A DNA stretch of 64,000 bases from Lampropedia cohaerens (GTDB lineage: Bacteria > Pseudomonadota > Gammaproteobacteria > Burkholderiales > Burkholderiaceae_C). Below, piece after piece: positions 47,147 through 57,413 of this stretch. The translations under genes were made by a program, and so were the position numbers. Location of the stretch: the NCBI RefSeq assembly GCF_001005215.1, contig NZ_LBNQ01000009.1, positions 62,001 to 126,000 on the forward strand, read 5' to 3'. The notes beneath the pieces are model-generated. The model did not search any database. It was not told the origin of the DNA and saw nothing but the letters and a program-made list of their open reading frames with translations. Each line of letters opens with the position of its first letter. Positions within the stretch are counted from its first letter, which is position 1.

Positions 47147-49738
47147 ATGCGACTCGACAAACTCACCACCAAATTCCAGGAAGCGCTCAGCGACGCACAA
47201 TCGCTGGCGCTGGCGCACGACAACGCCTACATCCAACCCGTGCACGTGCTGGCAGCCATGCTGCAGCAGGAAGACGGACCGCGTGCGCTGCTGCAACGCA
47301 CGGGCGCCAATGTGGCCAGCATCGCGCAGGCCGCCAAGGCCGCCGTGGAGCGGCTGCCCAAGGTTGAAGGCCAGGAGCAGGTCCAGCCCGGCCCCGACCT
47401 GGTCAAGGCCCTGCAGGCCACCGAAAAAGAAGCCATCAAGCGTGGCGACCAGTTCATCGCCAGCGAACTCTTTTTGCTGGCGCTGACCGACGGCAAGGAC
47501 GAGGCCAGCCGCATCCTCAAGGATGGCGGGGTGAGCCGCAATTCGCTGGAGGCGGCCATTGAGGCCGTGCGCGGTGGCCAGGGCGTCGACAGTGCCGAGG
47601 CCGAGGGCCAGCGCGAGGCGCTCAAGAAGTACACGCTCGATCTGACCGAGCGGGCCCGCCAGGGCAAGCTCGACCCGGTCATCGGTCGCGATGATGAAAT
47701 CCGCCGCGCCATCCAGGTGCTGCAGCGGCGCAGCAAGAACAACCCCGTGCTCATTGGCGAGCCGGGTGTGGGCAAGACCGCCATTGTCGAAGGGCTGGCG
47801 CAGCGCATCGTCAACGGTGAGGTGCCCGACACCCTCAAGGACAAGCGCATCCTCGCGCTGGACATGGCCGGCCTGCTGGCCGGTGCCAAGTACCGCGGTG
47901 AGTTCGAAGAGCGTCTGAAATCCGTGCTCAAGGAAGTGGCGCAGGAAGAAGGCCGCATCATCCTCTTTATCGACGAGATCCACACCATGGTCGGCGCCGG
48001 CAAGGCCGAAGGCGCGATCGACGCCGGCAACATGCTCAAGCCCGCGCTGGCACGTGGCGAGCTGCACTGCATCGGCGCCACCACGCTGGACGAGTACCGC
48101 AAGTACATCGAGAAGGACGCGGCGCTGGAGCGGCGCTTCCAGAAGGTGCTGGTGGAGGAGCCTTCGGTCGAATCGACCATCGCCATCCTGCGCGGACTGC
48201 AGGAGAAGTACGAAGTCCACCATGGCGTGGAGATCACCGACCCGGCCATCGTTGCCGCCGCCGAGCTGTCGGCGCGCTACATCACCGACCGCTATCTGCC
48301 CGACAAGGCCATTGACCTGATCGACGAGGCGGCGGCCAAGATCAAGATCGAGATCGACTCCAAGCCAGAGGTCATGGACAAGCTCGACCGGCGCATCATC
48401 CAGCTCAAGATCGAGCGCGAGGCCATGAAGAAGGAGACTGACGAGGCCTCGCAGAAACGGCTGGCGCTGCTGGAAGAGGAAATCGCCGAGCTTGAGCGCG
48501 AGTACAAGGATCTCGAAGAGGTGTGGATGGCCGAAAAGGCCGCCGCGCAAGGCTCCGCACAGATCAAGGAAGCCATCGATAAGCTCCGCACGCAGATCGA
48601 GGAAGCCACCCGCAAGGGGGACTTCAACAAGGTCGCCGAACTGCAGTACGGCCAGCTGCCGGCGCTGGAAAAGCAGCTCGCCGAAGCGCAGGCCAAGGAG
48701 AATGCCGCCGAAGGCGAGGCCAAGAGCCACAAGTTGTTGCGCACGCAGGTGGGCGCCGAGGAAATTGCCGAGGTTGTCAGCCGTGCCACGGGCATCCCGG
48801 TCAGCAAGATGATGACCGGCGAGCGCGAGAAGCTGCTGCGCATGGAAGAGGCGCTACACCAGCGCGTGGTGGGCCAGGACGAAGCCGTCAACGCCGTGGC
48901 CGACGCCATCCGCCGCTCGCGCTCGGGCCTGTCGGACCCGAACCGGCCGCTGGGCTCCTTCCTGTTCCTGGGGCCCACTGGCGTGGGCAAGACCGAACTG
49001 TCCAAGGCGCTTGCGGGCTTCCTGTTCGACAGCGAGGATCACCTCATCCGCATCGACATGAGCGAGTTCATGGAAAAGCACTCCGTGGCCCGTCTCATCG
49101 GTGCGCCGCCGGGCTATGTGGGCTACGACGAGGGCGGCTACCTGACCGAGGCCGTGCGCCGCAAGCCCTACAGCGTGATCCTGCTCGACGAGGTGGAGAA
49201 GGCTCATCCGGACGTCTTCAACGTTTTGCTGCAGGTGCTGGACGACGGTCGCCTCACCGATGGCCAGGGCCGGACGGTGGACTTCAAGAACACCGTCATC
49301 ATCATGACCAGCAACATCGGCTCGCAGCGCATCCAGGAAATGGTGGGCCGGCCCTATGACGAGATCAAGGACGCGGTGTGGGATGAGCTCAAGAACTACT
49401 TCCGCCCCGAGTTCCTCAACCGCATCGACGAGACCGTGGTGTTCCATGGCCTGGACGCCAAACATATCGAGGCGATTGCGAAGATCCAGCTCAAGACGTT
49501 GCAAGAGCGGCTCGAGAAGATGGATCTGCACCTCAAGGTTTCGGATGCCGCATTGGCCGAATTGGCCAAGGTCGGCTTCGATCCGGTGTTCGGCGCCCGG
49601 CCGCTGAAGCGCGCCATCCAGCAGCGCATCGAGAACCCGCTGTCCAAGGCGTTGCTCGAAGGCAAGTTCCCGCCCAAGAGCGAGATCCACGTCACGGTCG
49701 ATCCTGTCAAGGCGCCCGGGCAGTTCCAGTTCTCCTGA
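47147..49738 (+). CDS. clpB: Disaggregase ClpB
   Basis: An 863-residue Hsp104/ClpB AAA+ chaperone that pulls polypeptides from aggregates with DnaK. The N-terminal Clp-N domain covers residues 1-145. AAA-1 has Walker A GEPGVGKT near residue 205 and FIDEIH near 275. The coiled-coil middle domain spans about 400-525 ([18 protein letters not shown]). AAA-2 has GPTGVGKT near residue 607 and LLDEVEKAH near 680. Length is normal. GGAGG precedes the ATG, and a bidirectional terminator follows. Confidence 0.99.
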   Translation: MRLDKLTTKFQEALSDAQSLALAHDNAYIQPVHVLAAMLQQEDGPRALLQRTGANVASIAQAAKAAVERLPKVEGQEQVQPGPDLVKALQATEKEAIKRGDQFIASELFLLALTDGKDEASRILKDGGVSRNSLEAAIEAVRGGQGVDSAEAEGQREALKKYTLDLTERARQGKLDPVIGRDDEIRRAIQVLQRRSKNNPVLIGEPGVGKTAIVEGLAQRIVNGEVPDTLKDKRILALDMAGLLAGAKYRGEFEERLKSVLKEVAQEEGRIILFIDEIHTMVGAGKAEGAIDAGNMLKPALARGELHCIGATTLDEYRKYIEKDAALERRFQKVLVEEPSVESTIAILRGLQEKYEVHHGVEITDPAIVAAAELSARYITDRYLPDKAIDLIDEAAAKIKIEIDSKPEVMDKLDRRIIQLKIEREAMKKETDEASQKRLALLEEEIAELEREYKDLEEVWMAEKAAAQGSAQIKEAIDKLRTQIEEATRKGDFNKVAELQYGQLPALEKQLAEAQAKENAAEGEAKSHKLLRTQVGAEEIAEVVSRATGIPVSKMMTGEREKLLRMEEALHQRVVGQDEAVNAVADAIRRSRSGLSDPNRPLGSFLFLGPTGVGKTELSKALAGFLFDSEDHLIRIDMSEFMEKHSVARLIGAPPGYVGYDEGGYLTEAVRRKPYSVILLDEVEKAHPDVFNVLLQVLDDGRLTDGQGRTVDFKNTVIIMTSNIGSQRIQEMVGRPYDEIKDAVWDELKNYFRPEFLNRIDETVVFHGLDAKHIEAIAKIQLKTLQERLEKMDLHLKVSDAALAELAKVGFDPVFGARPLKRAIQQRIENPLSKALLEGKFPPKSEIHVTVDPVKAPGQFQFS

Positions 49739-49760
49739 TCGCGTAGCGGGCAGGTAGGTC

Positions 49761-49797
49761 AAAAGGCGCAGGCACCCGGGAGGGGCCTGCGCTTTTT
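49761..49797. terminator. Bidirectional terminator between clpB and the DedA gene
   Basis: GCGCAGGC (49766-49773) pairs with GCCTGCGC (49785-49792), with AAAA before and TTTTT after. Suits both convergent genes. Confidence 0.85.
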
Positions 49798-49804
49798 GAT
49801 GGGT

Positions 49805-50479
49805 TCAGCGCTCCCGTACCGGCTGCGACGATGGCGCCACGGCCTCGCTGCGACTGGTGCGCCACGCGCCCACTAGGGCCAGCAAGCCCGGCACCAGAAT
49901 CAGGCCCCAGATGATCTTGCTCAAGTTGTCTCTCACCCAAGGCAGGTTGCCGAAGAAGTATCCGCCCATGCACACACTGCCAACCCATAGCATTGCACCC
50001 AGCAGGTTGTAGGTCACAAAACGGGGGCGATGCATGTGTGCCACGCCTGCGACAAAAGGCACAAAGGTGCGCATGAATGGCATAAAGCGCGCCAGCACGA
50101 TGGTGATCGCGCCGTAGCGCACGTAAAAATCGTGCGTGCGGTCAAATGCCTGGCGGTTGAAGAGGCGAGAACTTTCCCACTTGAACACCTTGGGGCCGAG
50201 ATATCGGCCGATTTGGAAGTTGCATTGGTCGCCCAGAAAGGCGGCGGCAAACAGCAGTCCCATTGCAAGTGGCAGGCGCATCAGCTGCGCGCCGCACAGC
50301 GCGCCGACGATGAACAGCAGCGAGTCACCCGGCAGGAACGGCATGACCACCAATCCGGTTTCCACAAACACAACCAGGAACAGGATCGGGTAGACCCAGG
50401 CACCGTAGTTGGCGACAAGGGCTTGCAGGTGTTGGTCGACGTGGAGAATGAACTCCACCAGAAATTGGATGGCTTCCAA
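49805..50479 (-). CDS. DedA-family membrane protein
   Basis: About 224 residues, an SNARE-associated/DedA-type inner-membrane protein linked to lipid-carrier recycling and membrane homeostasis. Signatures are FVETGLVVMPFLPGDSLLF near residue 45, GDQCNFQIGRYLG and RFMPFMRTFVPFVAGVAHM, the last containing the conserved Arg pair. No ATG lies where the family starts; TTG 50479 with GGAA about 7 nt upstream is the best choice. The only in-frame ATG (50680) would add 67 hydrophilic residues of no recognisable origin. Confidence 0.88.
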   Translation of the reverse strand: MEAIQFLVEFILHVDQHLQALVANYGAWVYPILFLVVFVETGLVVMPFLPGDSLLFIVGALCGAQLMRLPLAMGLLFAAAFLGDQCNFQIGRYLGPKVFKWESSRLFNRQAFDRTHDFYVRYGAITIVLARFMPFMRTFVPFVAGVAHMHRPRFVTYNLLGAMLWVGSVCMGGYFFGNLPWVRDNLSKIIWGLILVPGLLALVGAWRTSRSEAVAPSSQPVRER

Positions 50480-50951
50480 AACAGGTTCCAGAAAATGCGT
50501 CAGATTGGGGCGCAGGCAATGGCTGGCAGGTGATGTCGCAGGCGCCGGTACCGCGTGCAGGAGTTTATATTTTTCAGGGATGTGTCCTGTCGCTGTCGAG
50601 ATCCAGAATACCGCGTCATCGCAGGCCGCGCCTGGGCTTCGGCACCTATCCGGTCCGTCTGCGGTGTCTTGCTCGTCCATCCAGTGGCGATGGCTGTCAT
50701 GTACAGGCGCTCATCAGCGAGTGAGGGCCTGTAGAAAATCCATGGCGCGGCGTGGATGCACGCTGGAGGCATATGGCTTGATGCGCTGCTGAGGCCAGTC
50801 GCGCCACTATTGCCATCACAAGCTACCGCGCGCTTTCCGAGAGTTTTTGTGCAGACCTTCGCTGGAAGCAGCCCTTGTGCGGAACTCGCAGTCCGTTCTC
50901 GAGATTGCCTGCGACCTTCTCTAGAATTGCGGCATCTTTTCACGAAACAGG
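50480..50951. other. Gene-free interval before the HerA-like gene
   Basis: I see no convincing gene in these 472 bp. A -10-like TAGAAT lies at 50922-50927 without a good -35. At 50829-50860 the motifs CGCGCTTTC-CGA and TGCAGACCTTC recur with almost the same spacing as in the right arm of the inverted repeat at 17891-18053, so a fragment of that element may be present. Confidence 0.4.
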
Positions 50952-52463
50952 ATGCCAGCGATGCCCGAGCCGCTGTTGATTGCCAAGAACGCCTCTGTCG
51001 ACTGCCTGCTGTTGCCCGGCAAGGCCAACCGCCATGGCCTGATCACGGGCGCAACCGGCACCGGAAAGACGGTGACGCTGCATGCGATGGCCGAGCAGTT
51101 CTCCAGGATTGGCGTGCCGGTGTTTCTCACGGACATCAAGGGCGACCTGGCGGGTATCAGCCAGCCCGGCAGCATGGGCGCCAAGATGGCTGCCACTTTG
51201 CAGCAGCGCGGCATTGCGTTGCCGGACAGTTACGCTGCGCCGACGATTTTCTGGGACGTGTTCGGCAAGAGCGGCCATCCCGTGCGTGCGACGATTTCCG
51301 ACATGGGACCACTGCTGCTGGCGCGCATGCTGGATCTGAACGAGACGCAAAGCGGCATCCTCAACATGGCGTTTCGCGTCGCCGATGACGAGGGGCTATT
51401 GCTGCTGGACCTGAAGGACTTGCGCTCCATGCTGCAGTACCTGGCCGATAACGCGGCGCAGCTGCGCACGAGTTACGGCAACATCAGCGCCGCCAGTGTG
51501 GGGGCGATCCAGCGCGCCTTGCTGCAGATCGAGGAACAGGGGGCCGACCAGTTCTTTGGCGAGCCCATGCTCGACATTGCCGATTTCATGCAGACCGATG
51601 CGCAGGGGCGCGGCGTCGTCAGTATTCTCGCGGCGGATCAACTGATGCAGGCCCCGCGCCTGTATGCGGCATTTTTGTTGTGGATGCTCTCGGAGCTGTT
51701 CGAGCACTTGCCCGAAGTAGGGGACCCGGACAAGCCCAAGCTGGTTTTCTTCTTTGACGAGGCCCATCTGCTGTTTGCCGATGCGCCCAAGGTGCTGCTC
51801 GAGCGCATTGAGCTGGTGGTGCGGTTGATCCGCTCCAAGGGCGTGGGCGTATTCTTTGTTACGCAGAATCCCACGGACATTCCCGATAGCGTGTTGGCGC
51901 AACTGGGCAATCGTGTGCAGCACGCGTTGCGGGCGTTTACGCCGCGCGACCAGAAGGCCGTGCGGGCGACGGCGCAGACGATGCGGCCCAAGGAGGGATT
52001 GGACATCGAACAGGCCATCACCGAACTGGCCGTTGGCGAGGCGCTGGTGAGTTTTCTGGATGAGAAAGGTAGCCCAGGCATCACCGAGCGTGCGTTTGTG
52101 GTCCCGCCGGGCAGCTTCATCGGCCCGATCGAGGCCAGCGTGCGGCAGCAACTGGTGCGGCAATCGCTGGTGGCGGGGGTGTATGACGAGGCGGTTGATC
52201 GGGAGTCCGCCTACGAGGTGCTCAAGCAGCGCGCCGAGGCTGCGCAGGAGGCCGCCGAGCAGGCCAGCCAGCAGGGCGAGGGCATCACCGGGATGCTCAG
52301 TGAGTTCCTCTTCGGCAGTACCGGCCCGCGTGGCGGCAAGCGCGACGGGCTGGTGCAGTCGGTCGTCAAATCCACTGTGCGCACGCAGGCCAATCGCCTG
52401 GGACGCCAGCTGCTGCGCGGCGTGCTGGGCGGTCTGATGGGTGGGGGCAAATCACGCAAGTAG
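50952..52463 (+). CDS. HerA-like/DUF853 ATPase (YjgR family)
   Basis: A 503-residue P-loop ATPase of the HerA/VirB4-like group. Walker A is [12 protein letters not shown] near residue 35 and Walker [10 protein letters not shown] near residue 268. The [20 protein letters not shown] segment near residue 300 and the arginine-finger region follow. The C-terminal 90 residues are Ala/Glu/Gln-rich and then Gly/Arg-rich. A role in DNA handling is likely by family, but no function is established. The start is ATG 50952 or 50961. Confidence 0.88.
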   Translation: MPAMPEPLLIAKNASVDCLLLPGKANRHGLITGATGTGKTVTLHAMAEQFSRIGVPVFLTDIKGDLAGISQPGSMGAKMAATLQQRGIALPDSYAAPTIFWDVFGKSGHPVRATISDMGPLLLARMLDLNETQSGILNMAFRVADDEGLLLLDLKDLRSMLQYLADNAAQLRTSYGNISAASVGAIQRALLQIEEQGADQFFGEPMLDIADFMQTDAQGRGVVSILAADQLMQAPRLYAAFLLWMLSELFEHLPEVGDPDKPKLVFFFDEAHLLFADAPKVLLERIELVVRLIRSKGVGVFFVTQNPTDIPDSVLAQLGNRVQHALRAFTPRDQKAVRATAQTMRPKEGLDIEQAITELAVGEALVSFLDEKGSPGITERAFVVPPGSFIGPIEASVRQQLVRQSLVAGVYDEAVDRESAYEVLKQRAEAAQEAAEQASQQGEGITGMLSEFLFGSTGPRGGKRDGLVQSVVKSTVRTQANRLGRQLLRGVLGGLMGGGKSRK

Positions 52464-52535
52464 CCACACGCAAGTCCCACGGCGGCGCTGCCGTTGTGCG
52501 GGACAATCCATTGCACAGTATTTCTAGGAATCGTC

Positions 52536-53510
52536 ATGCCGTTTCATCGCCGCCAGCTGCTGCAGGCAGCCATTGCAGCCGTTGTCGTGTCGCAACGCTC
52601 CGTCGTATCGGCCGCAGGCCGTCCGGTTCGCCTGCTGGTGGGCTTTCCCGCCGGTGGCGGCACCGATGCGCTGGCACGCCTTCTCGCTGCGCATTTACGC
52701 AGCGAGCTCGGGGTGGACATCGTGGTGGACAATCGCCCCGGCGCCGGTGGGCAGCTTGCTGCGCAGGCCCTCAAGGCGGCCGCGCCTGACGGCAAGACCC
52801 TGTTTCTCTCGCATGACCATACGATCAGCATCGTCCCCAAAGTCATCCGCGTGCCGGGCTTTGACCCGAATGTGGATTTCGTGCCGGTGGCGGGGGTGGC
52901 CACTTTCGTCAATGCGTTTGCGGTGACGGCCGCTCACCCGGCACGCACCTTTGCCGATTACGAGCATTGGCTGAAGCAGCAGGCGCCCGAGCAGCTGGCC
53001 GTGGGCATTCCCGCGCCTGCCTCAACGCCGGAGTTTCTGGTCAATCTGCTGGCGCAGCGCAATGGCGTGGCGCTGCAACCCATTCCCTACCGGGGCAGTG
53101 CGCCGATGATTGCTGATCTTCTCGGGGGGCAGGTCCCGGCAGGCATTGGCTCGGTGCAGGATTTCATGGAATTGCACCGTACGGGACGTCTGCGCGTGGT
53201 GGGGGTGCTTGGCGCGCAGCGACAGCCGGCACTGCCCGATGTGCCCACCTTCAGTGAGATGGGGGTGCCCGGATTCGAGGACCCGCCTTTTTACGGCTTG
53301 TATGCGCCCGCCGGTCTGCCAGCCGAGCTGGTCGCCCGCTGGGAGACGGCCGTGCAGAAGGTACTGCAAATTCCCCAGGTGCGTCAGCAGATGCAGGACT
53401 GGGGTATGGTCGTCGATTACATGAACCATAACCGGCTGCGCGATGTGGAAGCCGCTTACAGCCAAACCTGGGGCCGTATCATCGCGCAGCTGGGTTACGA
53501 GCCGCAATGA
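52536..53510 (+). CDS. Bug/TctC-family periplasmic solute-binding protein
   Basis: A 324-residue binding protein of the tripartite tricarboxylate transporter group, greatly expanded in Burkholderiales. The Arg-rich signal peptide [19 protein letters not shown] is at residues 3-25. Family motifs are [34 protein letters not shown] and the second-lobe [16 protein letters not shown]. No tctA or tctB genes adjoin it, which is common for these orphan receptors. The ligand is unknown, typically an organic acid. Confidence 0.92.
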   Translation: MPFHRRQLLQAAIAAVVVSQRSVVSAAGRPVRLLVGFPAGGGTDALARLLAAHLRSELGVDIVVDNRPGAGGQLAAQALKAAAPDGKTLFLSHDHTISIVPKVIRVPGFDPNVDFVPVAGVATFVNAFAVTAAHPARTFADYEHWLKQQAPEQLAVGIPAPASTPEFLVNLLAQRNGVALQPIPYRGSAPMIADLLGGQVPAGIGSVQDFMELHRTGRLRVVGVLGAQRQPALPDVPTFSEMGVPGFEDPPFYGLYAPAGLPAELVARWETAVQKVLQIPQVRQQMQDWGMVVDYMNHNRLRDVEAAYSQTWGRIIAQLGYEPQ

Positions 53511-53583
53511 GCAGCACCAACGTGCCGCGCGATGCGGCTGCCACCTGATTCAATGGACGGCGCTCTGGCGGCCGATTACCACC

Positions 53584-54408
53584 ATGCTGATGTATCCCGA
53601 TATCGACCCGATTGCATTGCAGATCGGTCCTCTGGCTGTTCACTGGTACGGGCTGACCTATCTGGTTGGCTTTGTGCTGTTCGTGCTGCTCGGGCGCCAG
53701 CGCCTGAAGCATCCGCCGTTCGAGCGGCTGGCTGCGCAGGGCATCTGGCAAAAGCGCGACGTGGAAGACATGCTGTTCATTGGCGTGGTCTGCATCATTC
53801 TTGGTGGCAGGCTGGGCTACGTGCTGTTCTACAAGCCTGGCTACTACCTGGCCAATCCGCTGGAAATCCCCATGATCAACAAGGGGGGCATGGCATTCCA
53901 TGGCGCGCTAATTGGAGCCATCGTGGCAATCGTTTGGTTCTCGCTCACACGCAAGCGGCCGTTCTGGCAGGTGGCCGATTTCGTGGCGCCCTGCGTGCCG
54001 CTGGGCTTTGCCGCAGGGCGCATCGGCAATTTCATCAATGGCGAGCTGTGGGGGCGATTCGCATCGCCTGATCTGCCGTGGGGCATGGTGTTTCCGCACA
54101 GTGGCTCGATGCTGCCACGCCATCCTTCGCAGCTCTATCAGTTCCTGCTGGAGGGTGTGCTGCTGTTTATTCTGCTGTGGCTGTACGCACGGCGCGAGCA
54201 CGCGCAGGGGCGGGTGGCGGCGGTGTTCCTGATGGGCTACGGCGTGCTGCGCTTCATCGCGGAATTCTTTCGCGAGCCCGACGACTTTCTGGGGCTGCTG
54301 TCGCTGGGCATGAGCATGGGCCAATGGCTGTGCGTGCCGATGATCCTGGGCGGCGTTGCCGTCTGGATCTGGGCGGGGCGCCGTGCCGCCAGGGTTGGCG
54401 GCCCATGA
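53584..54408 (+). CDS. lgt: Phosphatidylglycerol--prolipoprotein diacylglyceryl transferase
   Basis: A 274-residue inner-membrane enzyme that lipidates the lipobox cysteine of prolipoproteins. The family signature [14 protein letters not shown] near residue 140 is intact, as are HGALIGAI with the essential His and the C-terminal [12 protein letters not shown]. Seven membrane helices are visible. The start is ATG 53584 (or 53590); the longer upstream frame overlaps the preceding gene. Converges on the thioesterase gene with 11 bp between them. Confidence 0.97.
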   Translation: MLMYPDIDPIALQIGPLAVHWYGLTYLVGFVLFVLLGRQRLKHPPFERLAAQGIWQKRDVEDMLFIGVVCIILGGRLGYVLFYKPGYYLANPLEIPMINKGGMAFHGALIGAIVAIVWFSLTRKRPFWQVADFVAPCVPLGFAAGRIGNFINGELWGRFASPDLPWGMVFPHSGSMLPRHPSQLYQFLLEGVLLFILLWLYARREHAQGRVAAVFLMGYGVLRFIAEFFREPDDFLGLLSLGMSMGQWLCVPMILGGVAVWIWAGRRAARVGGP

Positions 54409-54419
54409 GCAGACGGTAA

Positions 54420-54827
54420 TTACTGCTGCGCTGCGCCAGGCAGAGGTCGCGGCCTGCCTTGCGCGTCGATGGCCACGTAGGTCAGCGTGGCTTCAGTGAC
54501 CTTGACGATGTTGCCGGGCTGGGCGTGGCGTTCTGCAAAGACTTCCACCGTGACCTGAATGGAGGTGCGGCCAAAGCGCAGCACCTTGGAGTAGAAAGAC
54601 AGCAGGTCACCGACGTGCACCGGCTGCTTGAAGATGAACTCATTGACGGCGACAGTGACCACTCGCCCTGCCGCATGGCGAGCCGGCAGCACCGAGCCGG
54701 CCACGTCGACATGGGCCATGACCCAGCCGCCAAAGATGTCACCATTGACGTTGCAGTCCTTGGGCATGGGCACGACCTTGAGCACCAACTCCATATCGTC
54801 GGGAACGGGGCAGGCGGGGGGATTCAT
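54420..54827 (-). CDS. Hotdog-fold acyl-CoA thioesterase
   Basis: A 135-residue YciA-type thioesterase. The catalytic segment NVNGDIFGGWVMAHVDVAGS near residue 26 contains the conserved Asp and the hotdog helix, followed by VTVAVNEFIFKQPVHVGD. YciA-like enzymes hydrolyse a broad set of acyl-CoAs in the cytoplasm. The start ATG 54827 gives the usual family N-terminus. Confidence 0.9.
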   Translation of the reverse strand: MNPPACPVPDDMELVLKVVPMPKDCNVNGDIFGGWVMAHVDVAGSVLPARHAAGRVVTVAVNEFIFKQPVHVGDLLSFYSKVLRFGRTSIQVTVEVFAERHAQPGNIVKVTEATLTYVAIDAQGRPRPLPGAAQQ

Positions 54828-55027
54828 GGCAGTCTTTCTGTGAACGGATGGCAAGGCCGCGATTGTAGGCAATACGGCACCGCACGCGCTTGTTGCGATG
54901 TGCTTTGTGCGATGCGTGGCTGCACGCTATGTGCTGCGGTGCGCCTGGGTTTCCATACCTTGCCTAGAATCGTCAGTTCCAGCGTGGCCGCTGATGTGCT
55001 TGCGTGCCTATTTTCAGGAAGGGTTTC

Positions 55028-56086
55028 ATGGTCGATCGAATCTTCAATCTCGTGCGCAACCAGCTCATCGAAGTCATTGAATGGACGGATGACTCGCGCG
55101 ATACGCTGTCCTACCGCTGGCCGGACGAGGACAAGGAAATCAAGAATGGCGCGCAGCTGATCGTGCGCGAGTCGCAGCAGGTGCAGTTCGTCGCAGCCGG
55201 TCAGTTTGCGGACCTGTTCGGGCCCGGCAAGCACACGCTCTCAACCGAGAACATTCCGGTGCTGTCCACCATTCTTGGCTGGAAGTATGGCTTCCAGTCG
55301 CCGTTCAAGTGCGATGTGTACTATCTGAACACGCGCCTTTTCACCGGGAACAAATGGGGCACCGCCAACCCGGTGATGATGCGCGACCAGGACTTCGGCG
55401 TGGTGCGCCTGCGCGCCTTCGGCACCTACGACTTCCGCATCGTCGATGCGCCCCGGTTTCTCAAGGAAGTGGCAGGCACGGACCAGAATTTCCGTCTCGA
55501 CGAGTTCAACGACACGATGCGCTCGCGCATCGTCAGCGTCTTTACCGAGGCGCTGGCCAGGGCGCATGTGCCAGTGCTTGACATCGCCCAGCGCTACAGC
55601 GAGCTGGGTGACGCATTGCTGCCCATCATCAATCCTGCCATCCGGGACAAATACGGGCTGGAGATCGCCAGCTTCATCCTCGAGAACGTGTCCGTGCCGC
55701 CCGAAGTCGAGCAGGCCATCGACAAGCGTTCGAGCATGGGCGTGATTGGCAATCTCAACGACTATGTCAAATACCAGATGGGCATGGCCATGGGCGAGGG
55801 CGGCGAGGCCGGGGCCGCGGCCACCGTGCCGGCACAGATGGCCATGGGCTTTGGCATCGCGCAGGAGATGATGCGCAGCATGCAGCAGCCCGGTGCTGCG
55901 GCAGCACCGCAGGCGCCCGCCAGCGCCGGCCTTCAAGTGCTGAGCCCGGAGCAGGTGGCGCAGGTGCTCGGTGTGACGGTGCAGGACGTGATGGCCGCCA
56001 TCGAGGCTGGTGAGCTCAGGGCGCGCCGGATAGGCAGCGCATGGCGCATTGCGCAAAGCGCGCTGGAAGATTTTCTGCGCGGCTGA
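55028..56086 (+). CDS. SPFH/Band-7 protein with a C-terminal excisionase-type HTH
   Basis: 352 residues. An SPFH domain of the YdjI type occupies about 1-260 (LIVRESQQVQFVAAGQFAD, then YLNTRLFTGNKWGTANPVMM, and the helical IINPAIRDKYGLEIASFIL). A Met/Ala/Gly/Gln-rich linker of about 45 residues comes next. The last 50 residues are a MerR/Xis-like HTH: LSPEQVAQVLGVTVQDV, then GELRARRIGSAWRI. The start ATG 55028 follows AGGAAGG. The next gene, 42 bp downstream, encodes the zinc-ribbon protein that accompanies YdjI in Bacillus. No PspA gene is nearby. Confidence 0.85.
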   Translation: MVDRIFNLVRNQLIEVIEWTDDSRDTLSYRWPDEDKEIKNGAQLIVRESQQVQFVAAGQFADLFGPGKHTLSTENIPVLSTILGWKYGFQSPFKCDVYYLNTRLFTGNKWGTANPVMMRDQDFGVVRLRAFGTYDFRIVDAPRFLKEVAGTDQNFRLDEFNDTMRSRIVSVFTEALARAHVPVLDIAQRYSELGDALLPIINPAIRDKYGLEIASFILENVSVPPEVEQAIDKRSSMGVIGNLNDYVKYQMGMAMGEGGEAGAAATVPAQMAMGFGIAQEMMRSMQQPGAAAAPQAPASAGLQVLSPEQVAQVLGVTVQDVMAAIEAGELRARRIGSAWRIAQSALEDFLRG

Positions 56087-56128
56087 TGGGCGCCGTGCAG
56101 GTCAATGCGTTGCAAGTGCTGAGACGTC

Positions 56129-57256
56129 ATGGCAGTTGAGGCCGCCGCTCAGGCTGGTGAAGCGACACAGGCCATTGGCAGGCAACCGTGCCCGGCCTGC
56201 GGGGCCGACTTGGAGTGGAGTGCGTCCAGACAGGCGCTGGTGTGCCCATACTGCGGCACGACCGCCAGCTGGACGCCGCCAGCGCCCGGAGGCAGCGGTG
56301 GCATTGTCGAGCGCGACCTGCAAGCGGCATTGCAAGACCCGGACAGCCGGCGTGGCTGGGGGAGCGAGCGGTATGAAGTCCGGTGTCAGAGCTGTCACGC
56401 CATCACGGTGTTTGACAGCGCACGGGTGGCGCAGCGCTGTGACTTTTGCGGCTCACCTTCCATCGTTGCGCACACCGCGCTGGGGGAAGTCATCACCCCA
56501 CAGGGCATCCTGCCCTTCAGGGTCAGCGAGGCACAGGTGCGCGAGCGCGTGCGCAGGTGGTATGCCTCGCGCTGGTTTGCCCCAAGCAAACTCCGACGCG
56601 CCGCACTGACTGATACGCTCAGGGGCGTCTACTTGCCGTACTGGACGTTTGATGCCCACGCCAGCGCGCGCTGGCGTGCCGATGCCGGGCATTACTACTT
56701 TACGAGCGAGACCTACCGCAGCAGCACGGGCCAGTTGCAGACGCGCCAGGTGCGGCGCGTGCGCTGGATGCCGACATCGGGGCAGCTGACGCATTTCTTC
56801 GATGACGCGCTGGTGCCCGGCACAGTGGGGGTGCACGGGGTGTTGCTGCGCCGAATCGAGCCGTTTCCCACACGCGCCGAGCTGGTGCCGTACTCACCCG
56901 AGTATGTGCGAGGCTGGACGGTCGAGCGTTACCAGATTGACCTGCGCCAGGCTGCCATGCTCGGCGAGCGGCAGATGCGCGATCGCCTCTACAGCCTGTG
57001 TGCCCAGCGCGTGCCGGGCGATACGCACCGCAATCTCGTGCTGGATGTGCAATACCAGGGTCGCACATTCAAGCATGTGCTGGTGCCGGTCTGGCTGGTA
57101 AGCTACACCTATGGGCGCAAGCGCTATCAGCTTGTGACCAATGGCCACACCGGCCAGCTCGCGGGCGAGCACCCCTATAGCTGGGTCAAGATTGCAGTGG
57201 CGGTCATGCTGCTGGCGCTGGTCGTGGCGGTGCTGATCGGCGTGTTTGGGCAGTAG
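56129..57256 (+). CDS. Double zinc-ribbon membrane-anchored protein (YdjG-like)
   Basis: 375 residues. Two Cys4 zinc ribbons lie near the N-terminus: CPACG with CPYCG (about residues 21-42) and CQSC with CDFCG (about 86-107). A 230-residue beta-rich region follows, with LRGVYLPYWTFDAHASARW. One C-terminal membrane helix (VKIAVAVMLLALVVAVLIGV) anchors it facing the cytoplasm. B. subtilis YdjG, which works with the SPFH protein YdjI in membrane stress, has the same plan. The gene pair is probably one operon. A repeat of the 28671-28939 family begins right at its stop codon. Confidence 0.8.
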   Translation: MAVEAAAQAGEATQAIGRQPCPACGADLEWSASRQALVCPYCGTTASWTPPAPGGSGGIVERDLQAALQDPDSRRGWGSERYEVRCQSCHAITVFDSARVAQRCDFCGSPSIVAHTALGEVITPQGILPFRVSEAQVRERVRRWYASRWFAPSKLRRAALTDTLRGVYLPYWTFDAHASARWRADAGHYYFTSETYRSSTGQLQTRQVRRVRWMPTSGQLTHFFDDALVPGTVGVHGVLLRRIEPFPTRAELVPYSPEYVRGWTVERYQIDLRQAAMLGERQMRDRLYSLCAQRVPGDTHRNLVLDVQYQGRTFKHVLVPVWLVSYTYGRKRYQLVTNGHTGQLAGEHPYSWVKIAVAVMLLALVVAVLIGVFGQ

Positions 57257-57257
57257 G

Positions 57258-57290
57258 AATCTGTTTACGATCTTTGGATGCCCCGCGTCG
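57258..57290. repeat. Single end of the 28671-28939 element family
   Basis: GAATCTGTTTACGATCTTTG continuing to ATGCCCCGCGT matches the left end of the 269-bp element at about 27 of 32 positions. It begins immediately after the TAG stop of the zinc-ribbon gene. Confidence 0.55.
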
Positions 57291-57363
57291 CGACGACGGG
57301 GGGGCAATCGCCGGACTCTGGCACCCGCCTTCGTGGGGATACGGTGTCACGAAGGCCTGTCAC

Positions 57364-57369
57364 TATAAT
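57364..57369 (+). promoter_or_regulatory. Promoter of the response-regulator gene
   Basis: A perfect -10 TATAAT at 57364-57369 lies 45 bp before the ATG. The -35 position holds a weak ACGGTG, so an activator or extended contact may be needed. Confidence 0.5.
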
Positions 57370-57413
57370 CGGCGCAGTTTCGGAACTGTCAGCCCACTAC
57401 TGGATGCATAACA

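Noticed and set aside
50480-50680. Long N-terminal extension of the DedA protein from ATG 50680
   Set aside because: It adds 67 hydrophilic residues absent from the family; the conserved sequence starts at the TTG 50479 region.
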